A stretch of DNA of 64,000 nt from Salinispora fenicalii. Its GTDB lineage: Bacteria; Actinomycetota; Actinomycetes; Mycobacteriales; Micromonosporaceae. Made by a program: the position numbers and the translations under genes. The notes under the pieces are model-generated. The model made no database searches, had not been told where the DNA came from, and saw only the letters and a list, made by a program, of their open reading frames with translations. The DNA lies in NCBI RefSeq assembly GCF_000514815.1, contig NZ_KI911472.1, positions 150,875 through 214,874 of the forward strand, given 5' to 3'. Of this stretch, positions 18,629 through 27,416 are shown piece after piece (positions within the stretch are counted from its first letter, which is position 1; each line of letters begins with the position of its first letter).

Positions 18629-19959
18629 CCGGAACGACCGACCGGCCCGACGGGGTACGACTGCGGGAGCATATCGCGACAGAGCTGGGCCGTGCCCGGG
18701 CCCGTACCGAGGTGTTGACCGACGCGGTTGACGACGCCGACCTGGTGCGACAGCACTCCCCGCTGATGTCGCCCCTGGTGTGGGACCTCGCCCATGTCGG
18801 CAACCAGGAAGAGCTCTGGCTGGTGCGGGACGTTGGCGGCCGGGAGCCGGTCCGCCAGGACATCGATGAGCTCTACGACGCCTTCAAGCAGCCCCGCCGG
18901 GACCGGCCAGCGCTGCCGTTGCTGCCGCCGCCGCAGGCACGGGCATACGTGGCGACGGTCCGGGACAAGGTCTTTGACCTCCTCGACGGGGTGACCTTCA
19001 CCGATCGGCGGCTGGTCGCCGATGGCTTTGCCTTCGGCATGATCGTCCAACACGAGCAGCAGCACGACGAGACAATGCTCGCGACCCACCAGCTGCGCGC
19101 CGGTCCGGCCGTTTTCGACGCGCCACCTCCGCCAGAGCCCCGAGTCCGGGTGGGTGGGGAGGTACTGGTCCCGGCGGGTGAGTTCACCATGGGTACCGAC
19201 ACCGACCCTTGGGCGCTCGACAACGAGCGTCCCGCCCACCGGGTCTACCTGCCGGCGTACGCCATCGACGCGGTGCCGGTTACCAATGGCGCGTACGCGG
19301 CCTTCGTCGCCGAGGGTGGGTATCGCGACCCACGTTGGTGGAGCGCCGCGGGGTGGGCGCACCGGCAGGAGGAGGGCCTGACTGCACCGTTGCACTGGCG
19401 CCCGGATGGCCACGGCTGGGCCTACCGCCGCTTCGGCCGGTGGGCGCCGGTACGCGACGACGAGCCGGTGGTGCACGTCAGCTGGTACGAGGCGCAGGCC
19501 TACGCCAACTGGGCGGGAAAGCGGTTGCCGACCGAGGCGGAGTGGGAGAAGGCAGCCCGCTGGGACCCGGCGACCGGCCGGTCTCGCCGCTACCCGTGGG
19601 GCGACGAGGAGCCGACGACCAACCACGCCAACCTCGGCCAGCGGCACCTTTGGCCGGCGCCGGTCGGGGCCTATCCGGCGGGTGCGTCGCCGCTCGGTGT
19701 CCACCAGCTGATGGGCGACGTGTGGGAGTGGACCTCGACTACCTTCCGTGGCCATCCCGGCTTTACCGCTTTTCCCTACCGGGAGTATTCCGAGGTCTTT
19801 TTCGGCGACGACTACCGGGTGTTGCGTGGCGGATCATTCGGCACCGACCGGGCGGCCTGCCGGGGCACCTTCCGTAACTGGGACTACCCCATTCGCCGGC
19901 AGATCTTCAGTGGCTTCCGCTGCGCCCGGAACGCTGCTCCCGAAGAGGCACCCGAGTGA
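18625..19959 (+). CDS. egtB: EgtB, sulfoxide synthase (hercynine gamma-glutamylcysteine oxygenase)
   Basis: 444 residues. Non-haem iron enzyme joining hercynine and gamma-glutamylcysteine with O2 in ergothioneine synthesis. The N-terminal DinB-like domain carries the iron ligands: His in DLAHVGNQEE and two His in QHEQQHDETML. The C-terminal formylglycine-enzyme-like (FGE-sulfatase) domain has GEFTMGTDTDPWALDNERPA, the WAGKRLPTEAEWEKAAR signature, GDVWEWTSTTF and VLRGGSFGT. Starts at a GTG overlapping the egtA stop, so translation is coupled. Confidence 0.96.
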   Translation: MTGTTDRPDGVRLREHIATELGRARARTEVLTDAVDDADLVRQHSPLMSPLVWDLAHVGNQEELWLVRDVGGREPVRQDIDELYDAFKQPRRDRPALPLLPPPQARAYVATVRDKVFDLLDGVTFTDRRLVADGFAFGMIVQHEQQHDETMLATHQLRAGPAVFDAPPPPEPRVRVGGEVLVPAGEFTMGTDTDPWALDNERPAHRVYLPAYAIDAVPVTNGAYAAFVAEGGYRDPRWWSAAGWAHRQEEGLTAPLHWRPDGHGWAYRRFGRWAPVRDDEPVVHVSWYEAQAYANWAGKRLPTEAEWEKAARWDPATGRSRRYPWGDEEPTTNHANLGQRHLWPAPVGAYPAGASPLGVHQLMGDVWEWTSTTFRGHPGFTAFPYREYSEVFFGDDYRVLRGGSFGTDRAACRGTFRNWDYPIRRQIFSGFRCARNAAPEEAPE

Positions 19960-19969
19960 GGGCTGGCTG

Positions 19970-20716
19970 ATGTGTCGTCACCTGGTCTATCTCGGTCCGC
20001 CGATCACCCTGCGGGAGTTGCTCTTCGATCCGCCGGCGTCACTGGTTCGTCAGTCCTGGGCGCCGAAGGACATGCGTCGCGGTGGGGTGATCAATGCCGA
20101 CGGCTTTGGTGTCGGCTGGTACTCGGACGACGGCGATCCGGTCCGTTACCGGCGGTCCCAGCCGATCTGGACTGACCCGACGATCGCCCAGCTTGCCGAC
20201 GTCACCCGTGCGGGCGCGATCCTCGCGGCGGTCCGGTCCGCAACCGTCGGCATGCCGGTGCTCGAGACGGCCGCCGCGCCGTTTATGGAAGGGCGGTGGC
20301 TGTTCAGCCACAACGGGGCGGTGCGCGGCTGGCCGGACAGCGTTGCCCCGCTCGCTGGTGCGCTGCCGGTGCGTGACCTGCTCACCCTCGACGCGCCCAC
20401 CGATGCGGCGCTGCTCTGGGCGTTGGTCCGGCACCGGCTGCGTGCCGGGGTCGAGCCGGCCCGCGCGGTGGCGGAGACGGTTGTGGCGGTGGGTCGGGCC
20501 GCCCCCGGGTCCCGAATCAACCTGCTGCTGACCGATGGGCAGACGGCGGTGGCGAGTGTCGCCGGGCACAGCCTGTCAATCCTTCAGACGCCGAACTCGG
20601 TGCTGCTGGCGTCCGAGCCGCACGATGACGACCCCGACTGGCAGGCGGTGCCAGAGGGGCAGCTGGTGGTGGCGACCGCTACTGGGGCGCGGACTTCTGC
20701 CCTGCCGGCGGAGTGA
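19970..20716 (+). CDS. egtC: EgtC, gamma-glutamyl hercynylcysteine sulfoxide amidohydrolase
   Basis: 248 residues of the class II glutamine-amidotransferase (Ntn-hydrolase) fold. Cys2 in MCRHLVYLG is the nucleophile. NADGFGVGWY, FSHNGAVRGW and the LLASEPHDDDPDW segment complete the active-site frame. It removes the glutamate from the EgtB product. The start was set so that Cys is residue 2. It lies 10 bases after egtB. Confidence 0.95.
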   Translation: MCRHLVYLGPPITLRELLFDPPASLVRQSWAPKDMRRGGVINADGFGVGWYSDDGDPVRYRRSQPIWTDPTIAQLADVTRAGAILAAVRSATVGMPVLETAAAPFMEGRWLFSHNGAVRGWPDSVAPLAGALPVRDLLTLDAPTDAALLWALVRHRLRAGVEPARAVAETVVAVGRAAPGSRINLLLTDGQTAVASVAGHSLSILQTPNSVLLASEPHDDDPDWQAVPEGQLVVATATGARTSALPAE

Positions 20717-20764
20717 CCGCCAGGAGATTTCGAGACCCCGAGATTCGATGAGGAAGGGACAGAC

Positions 20765-21730
20765 ATGAGCGCAGAGCCGCTGGAGATCCACCTCGAAGAG
20801 CAGGACCTGGGACGCAGCCTGCGGCAAGATGTCCGTGCCGGGTTGACCGCCGAGGAGAAGTGGCTGTCCCCGAAGTGGTTCTACGATGCTCGGGGCAGCC
20901 AGCTCTTCGAGGAGATCACCCGGCTGGCGGAGTACTACCAGACCGGGGCCGAACGCGCGGTGCTGCTGGATCGGGCTGCTGAGATCGCGACGGTGAGCGG
21001 TGCCAAGACGCTGATCGAGCTGGGCTCTGGTTCCTCGGAGAAGACCCGGCTACTGCTGGACGCGTTCACTCGACACGGCGACCTGGGCACCTTTGTGCCA
21101 CTGGACGTGTCGGTGAGCGCCCTGCGCGAGTCCACCGCCCGGATCGCCGCGGACTATCCGGGCCTGCGCGTCCGTGGAATCGTCGGCGACTTCACCCGGC
21201 ATCTTGACCGGCTGCCGGCGGGCGGGCGGCGGCTCGTGGTGTTTCTCGGTGGGACGATCGGCAACCTGCTGCCGGCAGAGCGCGCCGAGTTCCTGGCGGC
21301 GATGCGCGCCGCGCTGGAGCCGGGGGACTGGCTGCTGGTCGGCACCGACCTGGTCAAGGATCCGGCGGTCATTGTTCCCGCATACGACGACGCGGCGGGG
21401 GTGACCGCCGAGTTCAATCGCAACGTGCTGCAGGTGATCAACCGGGAGCTGGGTGCCGATTTCGACCCAGCGGCCTTCGACCACGTCGCGCTCTGGAATC
21501 CGAAGCGGGAGTGGATCGAGATGCGGCTGCGAGCCCGGCACCCGATGCGGGTGCAGGTGCTCGACATCGAGGTGGCGTTCGCCGCCGGGGAGGAGCTGCG
21601 GACCGAGGTCTCGGCGAAGTTCCGACCCGAGGGGATCGCGGCGGAGCTGCGCGCGGCGGGCTTCGTCACCAGTGAGTTCTGGACGGATCCGGCCGGCCTG
21701 TTCGGCGTCACGCTCGCCCGCGCCGAGTAG
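20765..21730 (+). CDS. egtD: EgtD, histidine N-alpha-trimethyltransferase
   Basis: 321 residues. SAM-dependent enzyme that trimethylates histidine to hercynine, the first step of ergothioneine synthesis. Signatures include SPKWFYDARGSQLFEEITRLAEYY read as adjacent segments, IELGSGSSEKTRLLL (SAM site), FVPLDVSVSALRES, FLGGTIGNL and the FNRNVLQVINREL substrate-domain helix. It has an AGGAAGGGA ribosome-binding site. It is the last gene of the operon and is followed by a terminator hairpin. No egtE (C-S lyase) gene follows. Confidence 0.96.
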   Translation: MSAEPLEIHLEEQDLGRSLRQDVRAGLTAEEKWLSPKWFYDARGSQLFEEITRLAEYYQTGAERAVLLDRAAEIATVSGAKTLIELGSGSSEKTRLLLDAFTRHGDLGTFVPLDVSVSALRESTARIAADYPGLRVRGIVGDFTRHLDRLPAGGRRLVVFLGGTIGNLLPAERAEFLAAMRAALEPGDWLLVGTDLVKDPAVIVPAYDDAAGVTAEFNRNVLQVINRELGADFDPAAFDHVALWNPKREWIEMRLRARHPMRVQVLDIEVAFAAGEELRTEVSAKFRPEGIAAELRAAGFVTSEFWTDPAGLFGVTLARAE

Positions 21731-21773
21731 GCGGAAGTCGCCGTCCCTTCCTCGACTCACCAGCCCGGGCCGG

Positions 21774-21800
21774 ACCACCGACGTCAGCGCCGTCGGTGGT
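21774..21800 (+). terminator. Terminator of the egtABCD operon
   Basis: A perfect 10-bp stem (21774-21783 with 21791-21800) and 7-nt loop, 43 bases after the egtD stop and immediately before the manganese riboswitch of the next gene. Confidence 0.7.
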
Positions 21801-21812
21801 CGGCTAGGGTGG

Positions 21813-21917
21813 TCGGCGCGAAGGGGAGTAGCCCCCAACGTCGTGGTCGACACACTGGTGTTTCCGCACCCGGCCACACGGCCCCGCTCGGCGGGGCGGG
21901 CGAGACCTTCGACCCAG
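21813..21917 (+). promoter_or_regulatory. yybP-ykoY manganese riboswitch upstream of the UPF0016 exporter gene
   Basis: The two conserved internal-loop strands of the class are both present: GGGGAGTAG at 21823-21831 and GCGAGACCTT near 21900-21909. They are closed by a P1 helix of CGAAGG (21819-21824) with CCTTCG (21906-21911). Between them lie a CCGGCC-containing arm and a strong GCCCCG/CGGGGC hairpin. The 3' strand of P1 (ACCTTC 21905-21910) is also complementary to the ribosome-binding site of the gene (GAAGGT 21966-21971). Mn-dependent P1 formation could therefore expose the site and switch translation on. Confidence 0.8.
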
Positions 21918-21975
21918 GTTGGTAGCCGGGTCGAGGTCGCTCCGTGCCTCTTTCCGGCCGGATCGGAAGGTTGTC

Positions 21976-22560
21976 ATGGAGGGTTTCCTCGTCGCGCTGG
22001 GGGTGAGCTTCGGCGTCGTCTTCGTCGCCGAGTTGGGAGACAAGTCCCAGCTGATGGCTCTGACCTTTGCCACCCGATTTCGACCGTTGCCGGTGTTGAT
22101 CGGCATCACCGTGGCCACGGCCGTCGTGCACCTGGCCTCGGTGGCGATCGGTTACGGGCTGGGTGCGGCGTTGCCTACCGGATGGATCGCGCTCCTCGCT
22201 GGCGTGGCGTTTCTCGGGTTCGGTGCCTGGACGCTTCGTGGCGACCACCTCACCGAGCAGGAACGGCGTAAGGCGAACCGGTCGGGCCGGCCGGCGGTGG
22301 TGGTCGGCGTCGCATTCCTCCTCGCCGAGCTGGGCGACAAGACCATGCTGGCGACTATCACCTTGGCGACCCAGTACGGCTGGTTCGGTACCTGGGTCGG
22401 ATCCACGCTCGGCATGGTCGCCGCGGATGCATTGGCGATCATGGTGGGGCGGGTGCTCGGCCGTAAGTTGCCCGAGCGGACCGTGCGCTACGGTGCGGCG
22501 CTGCTCTTCGCCGGCTGTGGCCTCTGGCTGATCTTGGATGCGGTCGGGCAGCTCGGCTGA
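21976..22560 (+). CDS. UPF0016/GDT1 (TMEM165) family manganese exporter
   Basis: 194 residues and six hydrophobic segments in two repeats. Each repeat carries the family signature E-x-G-D-K-S/T: E19-LGDKS and E118-LGDKT. These acidic motifs bind the cation. Characterised relatives (MneA of Vibrio, Mnx of cyanobacteria, yeast Gdt1) move Mn2+ and some also Ca2+. The upstream yybP-ykoY riboswitch supports Mn2+ export here. Start ATG 21976 has GGAAGG upstream and places the first repeat at the N-terminus. Confidence 0.92.
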   Translation: MEGFLVALGVSFGVVFVAELGDKSQLMALTFATRFRPLPVLIGITVATAVVHLASVAIGYGLGAALPTGWIALLAGVAFLGFGAWTLRGDHLTEQERRKANRSGRPAVVVGVAFLLAELGDKTMLATITLATQYGWFGTWVGSTLGMVAADALAIMVGRVLGRKLPERTVRYGAALLFAGCGLWLILDAVGQLG

Positions 22561-22584
22561 CCTTCTGGGGTACGCCATGAGCCG

Positions 22585-22622
22585 GCGGCGGGCGAACCGA
22601 ACGAGTTCGGTTCGCCCGCCGC
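22585..22622. terminator. Long bidirectional terminator between exporter and nhaA
   Basis: A perfect 18-bp inverted repeat (22585-22602 with 22605-22622), 24 bases after the exporter stop and downstream of the leftward nhaA gene. Confidence 0.88.
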
Positions 22623-22685
22623 GGTGACAGCAGTTGGGTTGCTGATGGATGCTGGTTGGCGTCCGCCGGCGACCCGTCGGCCTGG

Positions 22686-23996
22686 TCAGTTGTCGCGGTG
22701 CTGGAAGACGTCGGGCACGCCGTCGCGGTTGCTGTCCACCCGTTCCTTGACGGCGATGCGCCGATAGGCCTTGTTGCGGCGGGTCAGCACGATGGAGGCG
22801 AGCAGTGCCGCGATCAGCGATCCGCTGAGTACGGCAGCCTTGACGTTGTCGTCGGAGGCACCGCTGTCGAAAGCGAGTTCACCGATCAGCAGCGACACGG
22901 TGAAACCGATGCCGGCCAGTAGGGAGACACCGAGCAGGTCGGTCCAGGTGATGTCTCGGTCTAGCTCGGCGCGGGTGAACCGGGCGAGCAGGAACGTCGA
23001 GCCGAAGATCCCGAGTACCTTGCCGAGCACCAGGCCGGCGACGATACCGACGACGATTGGGTCGGTGATCACGGCGCCGAGGTCGGCGTCGCGTAGGGAT
23101 ACTCCAGCGGCGAAGAAGGCGAAGACGGGGACGGCGAAGCCGGCGGAGACTGGCCGCCAGCGGTGTTCAAGGTGCTCCGCGAGCCCGTGCCGGTCACCCT
23201 CTCGACCGCGCAGGACCGGCACCGTGAAGCCGAGCAGGACACCGGCCACCGTGGCGTGCACCCCGGACTCGTGCACCAGGGTCCAGGCCACCAGGGCCAG
23301 CGGGATCAGCGCCCACCACCAGGTCTTGCGGCGCTGCACGAGGAGGCCGAAGAGTGCGATCGGCAGCAAGGCGAGCAGCAGCGGCATGAGTTGGAAGTCG
23401 CCGGTGTAGAAGATGGCGATGACGGTGATCGCGAGCAGGTCGTCCACCACGGCGAGGGTGAGCAGGAAGGCGCGGAGCCCTTGCGGCAGGTGGGATCCGA
23501 TGACGGCCAGCACGGCGAGCGCGAAGGCGATGTCGGTGGCGGTCGGGATGGCCCAGCCGCGCAGGTTCTCGCCACCGGCGGAGAGGTTGATGCCGACGTA
23601 GATCAAGGCCGGAACGATCATGCCTCCGACCGCCGCGACGACGGGCAGTGCGGCACGACGTGGGTCCCGAAGGTCCCCGGCGACGAATTCGCGTTTGAGT
23701 TCGAGCCCGACCACGAAGAAGAAGATCGCTAGCAGGCCATCGGCCGCCCAGGCGGCGAGGTCCAGGTCCAAGTGCAGGTCGGACCCGCCCGGCCAGGGCA
23801 CCCACGATGCCAAAGCGGCGTAGGAGTCGCCCCAGGGCGAGTTCGCCCAGAGCAGCGCGATCACCGCGCCGAGCAGCAGCAGGCCGCCGCCGAAGGTCTC
23901 GGTCCGCAGCACGTCAGCCAGGAAGCGGGCCTCCGGCCAGGAGGTACGCGAGAAGAGGCGGCGGGCGCGGCCCGGGGGCGGGGTGCGGTCGGTCAT
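22686..23996 (-). CDS. nhaA: NhaA-type Na+/H+ antiporter
   Basis: 436 residues and about 11-12 membrane segments. It exchanges internal Na+ for external H+ for pH and salt balance. Signatures include FFFVVGLELKREFVAGDLRD, the ion-binding pair in VVDDLLAI, PTATDIAFALAVLAV and FTVSLLIGELAF. The C-terminal tail is short and hydrophilic. It converges with the Mn exporter gene on a shared terminator. Length and motif order are normal for the family. Confidence 0.96.
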   Translation of the reverse strand: MTDRTPPPGRARRLFSRTSWPEARFLADVLRTETFGGGLLLLGAVIALLWANSPWGDSYAALASWVPWPGGSDLHLDLDLAAWAADGLLAIFFFVVGLELKREFVAGDLRDPRRAALPVVAAVGGMIVPALIYVGINLSAGGENLRGWAIPTATDIAFALAVLAVIGSHLPQGLRAFLLTLAVVDDLLAITVIAIFYTGDFQLMPLLLALLPIALFGLLVQRRKTWWWALIPLALVAWTLVHESGVHATVAGVLLGFTVPVLRGREGDRHGLAEHLEHRWRPVSAGFAVPVFAFFAAGVSLRDADLGAVITDPIVVGIVAGLVLGKVLGIFGSTFLLARFTRAELDRDITWTDLLGVSLLAGIGFTVSLLIGELAFDSGASDDNVKAAVLSGSLIAALLASIVLTRRNKAYRRIAVKERVDSNRDGVPDVFQHRDN

Positions 23997-24460
23997 ACGC
24001 GCGGTCCATCCAAGCGGTGTCGGGGCAGCAGGAAACGGTCGCCGACCAGGCTTCCCGGCACACCGCTCACCACCCTATCCAGGCGAGTGATGGGACGGCG
24101 AGCGGAGACGACGTGACCTTGCCCCCGTCAGGCCGCTTCTCCGGAGGAGGAGGTGTGTCGGGCTTGTCGACTGAATGGCGAAACTTCGGATATTTGATGC
24201 ATAAGACGTTGTAATGGTTTCACGGTATAAGTTGAGCTTAGGAGTTTTTGTGAGTTTCTTTGGGGGTTTCGGGTTGACGCGGCGGCGTACCTGATGAACC
24301 GCTGCCGTCCACGCCCGGTACCCCAGCGTGCCTACCTGCGTCGCCGGACGGCCGGCGAGCACCAGAGCGAACCGTTCGGGTCGATGACCAGGACGGATTC
24401 GTACGTGGACAGCGGCCAGCGGCGCAACGAGGCCGCCCTGCTGGCAACGGGGGAGCAACG
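23997..24460 (+). other. Intergenic region with an A/T-rich patch
   Basis: Between the divergently transcribed nhaA and glycosyltransferase genes. No gene is supported. Positions about 24175-24275 are distinctly A/T-rich for this genome (for example GATATTTGATGCATAAG), which suggests promoter or Lsr2-bindable DNA. No known structured RNA was recognised. Confidence 0.4.
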
Positions 24461-25678
24461 ATGAAGATCGGCATCCTGGCGTATCACTTTCCACCGGAAC
24501 CGGCTTTCATCCCGGGCAGCCTCGCGGAGGAGTTGGCCCGCCGTGGACATGAAGTTCGGGTGCTGACGGGATTTCCCGACTACCCGGGCGGGTACACCTA
24601 TCCGGGGTGGCGTCAGCGTTGGCGCCACCAGACCCGTAGCGAGCGGCTGACCGTGCGGCGGGTGCCCCGCTACGTTGGCCGGAGCGGCTACGGGCGTGGC
24701 CGGTTGGCCGGTCCCCTCTCCTTCGCAGGCAGCGTGTCGCTGGTCGGCCGGCGGTTCTTCGCCGGTGTTGACGCCCTCTACGTGCACCAGCCGCCGGCCA
24801 CCGCCTTCGCCGCGGCCCGCCTGCTGCGGGCGCTTCGTCGGGTACCGGCCGTCGTACACGTTCAGGACGTGTGGGCCGGTCCGGAGCCGGCGGCAGCCGG
24901 GCCCGATCGGGGGACCGCTCGGCTCGCCAGGGCGATGGCCACTACCTATCGACGCGCCGACCGGATCGCGGTCGCGGCACCCTCACTGCGGGAATTCGTC
25001 GTGCCGGAGGGGAGTGACCCGGGTCCGGTTGAGGTGGTGCTCAACTGGACCGACGAGCGGATCTTCCAACCGGCTCCGCCGAGTAGGGCCGCCGGTCAAC
25101 TCATCCGTCGCGACGACCGCTGCGTGGTCATGTACGCCGGTACCATCGGTGCTCGACAGGGGCTGGAGACCGCGGTGCGGGCGGCGGCAGCCCTCGATCA
25201 GCGGATGGATCTGGTGCTGGTCGGGTCGGGTGAACAGGAGCGGCGGGTGCGGGGGCTCGCCGCCGAGTTGGGCGCCGACAACGTACGGTTCGTCGAACGG
25301 CGCTCGCCGCTGGACATGCCGGAGTTGTACGCCGCTGCCGACTACCAGTTGGTCATGCTTCGGGACCTGCCTGAACTACGCAGCACCCTGCCCGGCAAGT
25401 TGCCGACGGCCCTGTCGTGCGGGGCGCCGGTGATCGCCTCGGCCGGCGGCGACACCGCGGAGGTGGTGGAGAGCGCCCGGGCTGGACTGTCGTGTCCGCC
25501 GGAGGAGTGGGAGGCTCTCGCCGACCGGTTCTGGTTGGCCACCACCATCCCGCCGGCTGCCCGTGCCGAGATGGGGCGGCGGGGCCGGGAGGCCTACCTG
25601 CGGCAGATGTCGATGCCCGCCGGAGTGGAACGGATCGAGTGCCTGCTGGACGAGGTCGCCAGCGGACGCCGACGGTGA
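24461..25678 (+). CDS. Family 4 glycosyltransferase (WbuB-like)
   Basis: 405 residues and the GT-B fold. The N-terminal Rossmann half is MKIGILAYHFPPEP, ELARRGHEVRVLTGFPDYPGG and VHVQDVWAG. The C-terminal nucleotide-sugar half has VVMYAGTIGARQGLETAV, LVLVGSGEQERRV and the LPGKLPTALSCGAPVIAS loop. The glutamate usual in this loop (KxxE) is replaced by Thr, which may affect activity or reflect subfamily variation. The sugar and acceptor are unknown. It stands alone rather than in a polysaccharide cluster; envelope or secondary-metabolite glycosylation are both possible. The start ATG has GGGGGAG upstream. Confidence 0.88.
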   Translation: MKIGILAYHFPPEPAFIPGSLAEELARRGHEVRVLTGFPDYPGGYTYPGWRQRWRHQTRSERLTVRRVPRYVGRSGYGRGRLAGPLSFAGSVSLVGRRFFAGVDALYVHQPPATAFAAARLLRALRRVPAVVHVQDVWAGPEPAAAGPDRGTARLARAMATTYRRADRIAVAAPSLREFVVPEGSDPGPVEVVLNWTDERIFQPAPPSRAAGQLIRRDDRCVVMYAGTIGARQGLETAVRAAAALDQRMDLVLVGSGEQERRVRGLAAELGADNVRFVERRSPLDMPELYAAADYQLVMLRDLPELRSTLPGKLPTALSCGAPVIASAGGDTAEVVESARAGLSCPPEEWEALADRFWLATTIPPAARAEMGRRGREAYLRQMSMPAGVERIECLLDEVASGRRR

Positions 25679-25793
25679 GGGCGACCGGCCTACCCGTGGT
25701 GCGCTTGGGGACGTAGGCGAGCCGAGTGGGGAATTTGGCGGCGGACGCCGGGCACCCATGAGTGGCGCCGGTCGGGGCGGGTAGTCGCCGCCT

Positions 25794-26456
25794 ATGCCGA
25801 CCATCGAGGACAAGAAACGCTTGGTCCGCCGGCTCGCCGGGGACGGGCGGGGCTTTGCTGAACAGTACGGCTTCCGAACCACCAACAACCCGTCGAGCCT
25901 CTTTCAGCTGCTCTGCCTCGCCGTGTTGTTGTCCCGCCGCGGCGATGCTCGGCGAGCTATCGAGGCGGCCCGTGCCCTGCCGGCCTTCGGCTGGGACAGT
26001 GCCGCCCGGCTCGCCCGCTCTACGCCCGCAGAGCGGGTCGGGCTGCTGCGCGACTGCGGTCTTCGCACCGCAGCCGAGCAGACCGCCGACACGCTCGGGG
26101 AGCTGGCGCAGGCGGTCGTTGACCGGTACCGCGGGGATCTTCGACGGTTGCGCGTCGTCGCCGCCCGCGATGCCGATCGGGAACGTGCCCTGCTCACCGA
26201 GTTGCCCGGGGTGGACGATACGGCGGTTGTCTTGTTTCTCCGCGAGGTGCAGGCACTCTGGGCTGAGGTACCGCCGGTCGCCGATCGGCGGGCGCTGGCC
26301 GCGGCCCGCCGGCTGGGCCTCGGGCGTTCCGCTGACGACCTGGCCGGGCTGGCGGGCAGCGGCCGGTCCGAGCGGCTGGCCTGGCTGGTGGGCGCGCTCG
26401 CCCGGGTGGACCTGGAGCAGCGATACCCGGAGCTGGTCGGCACACCAGCGCCGTAA
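25794..26456 (+). CDS. HhH-GPD-fold protein lacking the catalytic lysine and iron-sulfur motif
   Basis: 220 residues arranged like endonuclease III-type DNA glycosylases: SSLFQLLCLAVLLSRRGD at the substrate helix, VGLLRDCGL, then the helix-hairpin-helix ALLTELPGVDDTAVVLFLREV, followed by a Pro-Pro-x-x-Asp loop (PPVADRRAL). In endonuclease III the hairpin ends in a Lys; here the equivalent is Asp-Thr. The loop Asp is kept. No C-terminal four-cysteine cluster exists. It could be a monofunctional glycosylase or a structural DNA-binding member. The family call is by pattern recognition. Confidence 0.65.
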   Translation: MPTIEDKKRLVRRLAGDGRGFAEQYGFRTTNNPSSLFQLLCLAVLLSRRGDARRAIEAARALPAFGWDSAARLARSTPAERVGLLRDCGLRTAAEQTADTLGELAQAVVDRYRGDLRRLRVVAARDADRERALLTELPGVDDTAVVLFLREVQALWAEVPPVADRRALAAARRLGLGRSADDLAGLAGSGRSERLAWLVGALARVDLEQRYPELVGTPAP

Positions 26457-26972
26457 CTGGGGGCAGCCCTGGGCCGACGTCCGGGGTCAGTCTCATGAGC
26501 CAGCTCGTAGCTGTGCCGAGCTTCAGGCGCCGTTTTTACCGAAAGTCCGGCCCGTATTTCTACAAAAGCTGCGCCCCGGCGAAGTCCTATCGTATGGTAG
26601 TGGGGGCCGGGCATTGATGTCCGTCTGGTTGGGGCGAAGCAGCTGGCTACCGATGGTGGTGACCCGGTTCGGGCGTGGATTTCCTCCGTCGGCCTGGTCC
26701 GCGGGGCGGCGCCTCTGGTCGCGGTTCGTGGCCCGAGGCGTCCGGCCCTCCCACTGATTCGGCCAGAAAACTCCTTCTCAGTCACGAAACTTATCCGGCT
26801 TTTCCCGACTCCGCCGGGCCTTTTCAGCCTTGACCCCGGATTTCTCGATCCGGCACGCGTGGCCGTACAGCGCGATGCGTCTCGGGCCGGGCCATGCAGC
26901 GGCCGCCGACAACCCGGCAGTTTCCGTACTGCGCGGGGTGGGTATCCGGTCGGCCGGACCGAAGGGAACAGC
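26457..26972 (+). other. Intergenic region without a recognised gene
   Basis: About 500 bp between the HhH-GPD-like gene and a DUF2267 gene. Reading frames that cross it are extensions from other frames and match nothing I know. The segment around 26525-26600 is relatively A/T-rich and may hold a promoter for the rightward gene, but no clear -10/-35 pair can be assigned. Confidence 0.4.
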
Positions 26973-27383
26973 ATGGACTATCACACCTTTGTCGACCAGG
27001 TCGGGCGGCGGACGGGTACCCCTGCCGCGCAGGCGGTGGAGCTGACCCAGGCGGTCCTGGAGACGCTCGCCGAGCGGCTGACCGGCGGGGAGGTGTTGGA
27101 CCTGGCCGTACAGCTGCCGGCGCAGCTGCAGGTGGTGCTGAAGCCGGGACCCGACAACGAGGCAGCGCAGCGACTCGCAGCGGCGGAGTTTGTCACTCGG
27201 GTGGCCGCTCGTGCCCACGTCGACGAAGCGACTGCGCACGGGGCCGTTCGAGCGGTCTTCATCACGCTGCGGGAGGCGATCAGCGGTGGTGAGTTCGACG
27301 ATGTGGCGGTGCAACTGCCCCGCGACTACCGGGAACTGGTGGAGCCAGCACTGGCACCGGGTTCGGCGCTGCGCCGGCCCTGA
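26973..27383 (+). CDS. DUF2267 protein
   Basis: 136 residues, all helical, of the DUF2267 family. The fold has two repeats of a helical unit, each ending in a conserved aliphatic-QLP motif: VLDLAVQLPAQL and DVAVQLPRDYREL. This is one of three DUF2267 proteins in the window. The molecular function is not established; members are widespread in actinomycetes and often sit near stress genes. The start ATG has GAAGGGAAC upstream. It converges with the racemase gene. Confidence 0.88.
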   Translation: MDYHTFVDQVGRRTGTPAAQAVELTQAVLETLAERLTGGEVLDLAVQLPAQLQVVLKPGPDNEAAQRLAAAEFVTRVAARAHVDEATAHGAVRAVFITLREAISGGEFDDVAVQLPRDYRELVEPALAPGSALRRP

Positions 27384-27416
27384 TCCGTCGCGCTGACTCA
27401 CTGCACCCTTCGGTGG

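Noticed and set aside
18331..19755. 474-codon leftward frame opposite egtA/egtB
   Set aside because: Antisense shadow. The egt genes have unmistakable active-site motifs.
26457..26972. 331-codon rightward frame at 25762-26757 overlapping the HhH-GPD-like gene
   Set aside because: A different frame of the same DNA, Arg/Ser/Pro-rich, with no motif. The HhH frame has the better codon bias and fold signature.
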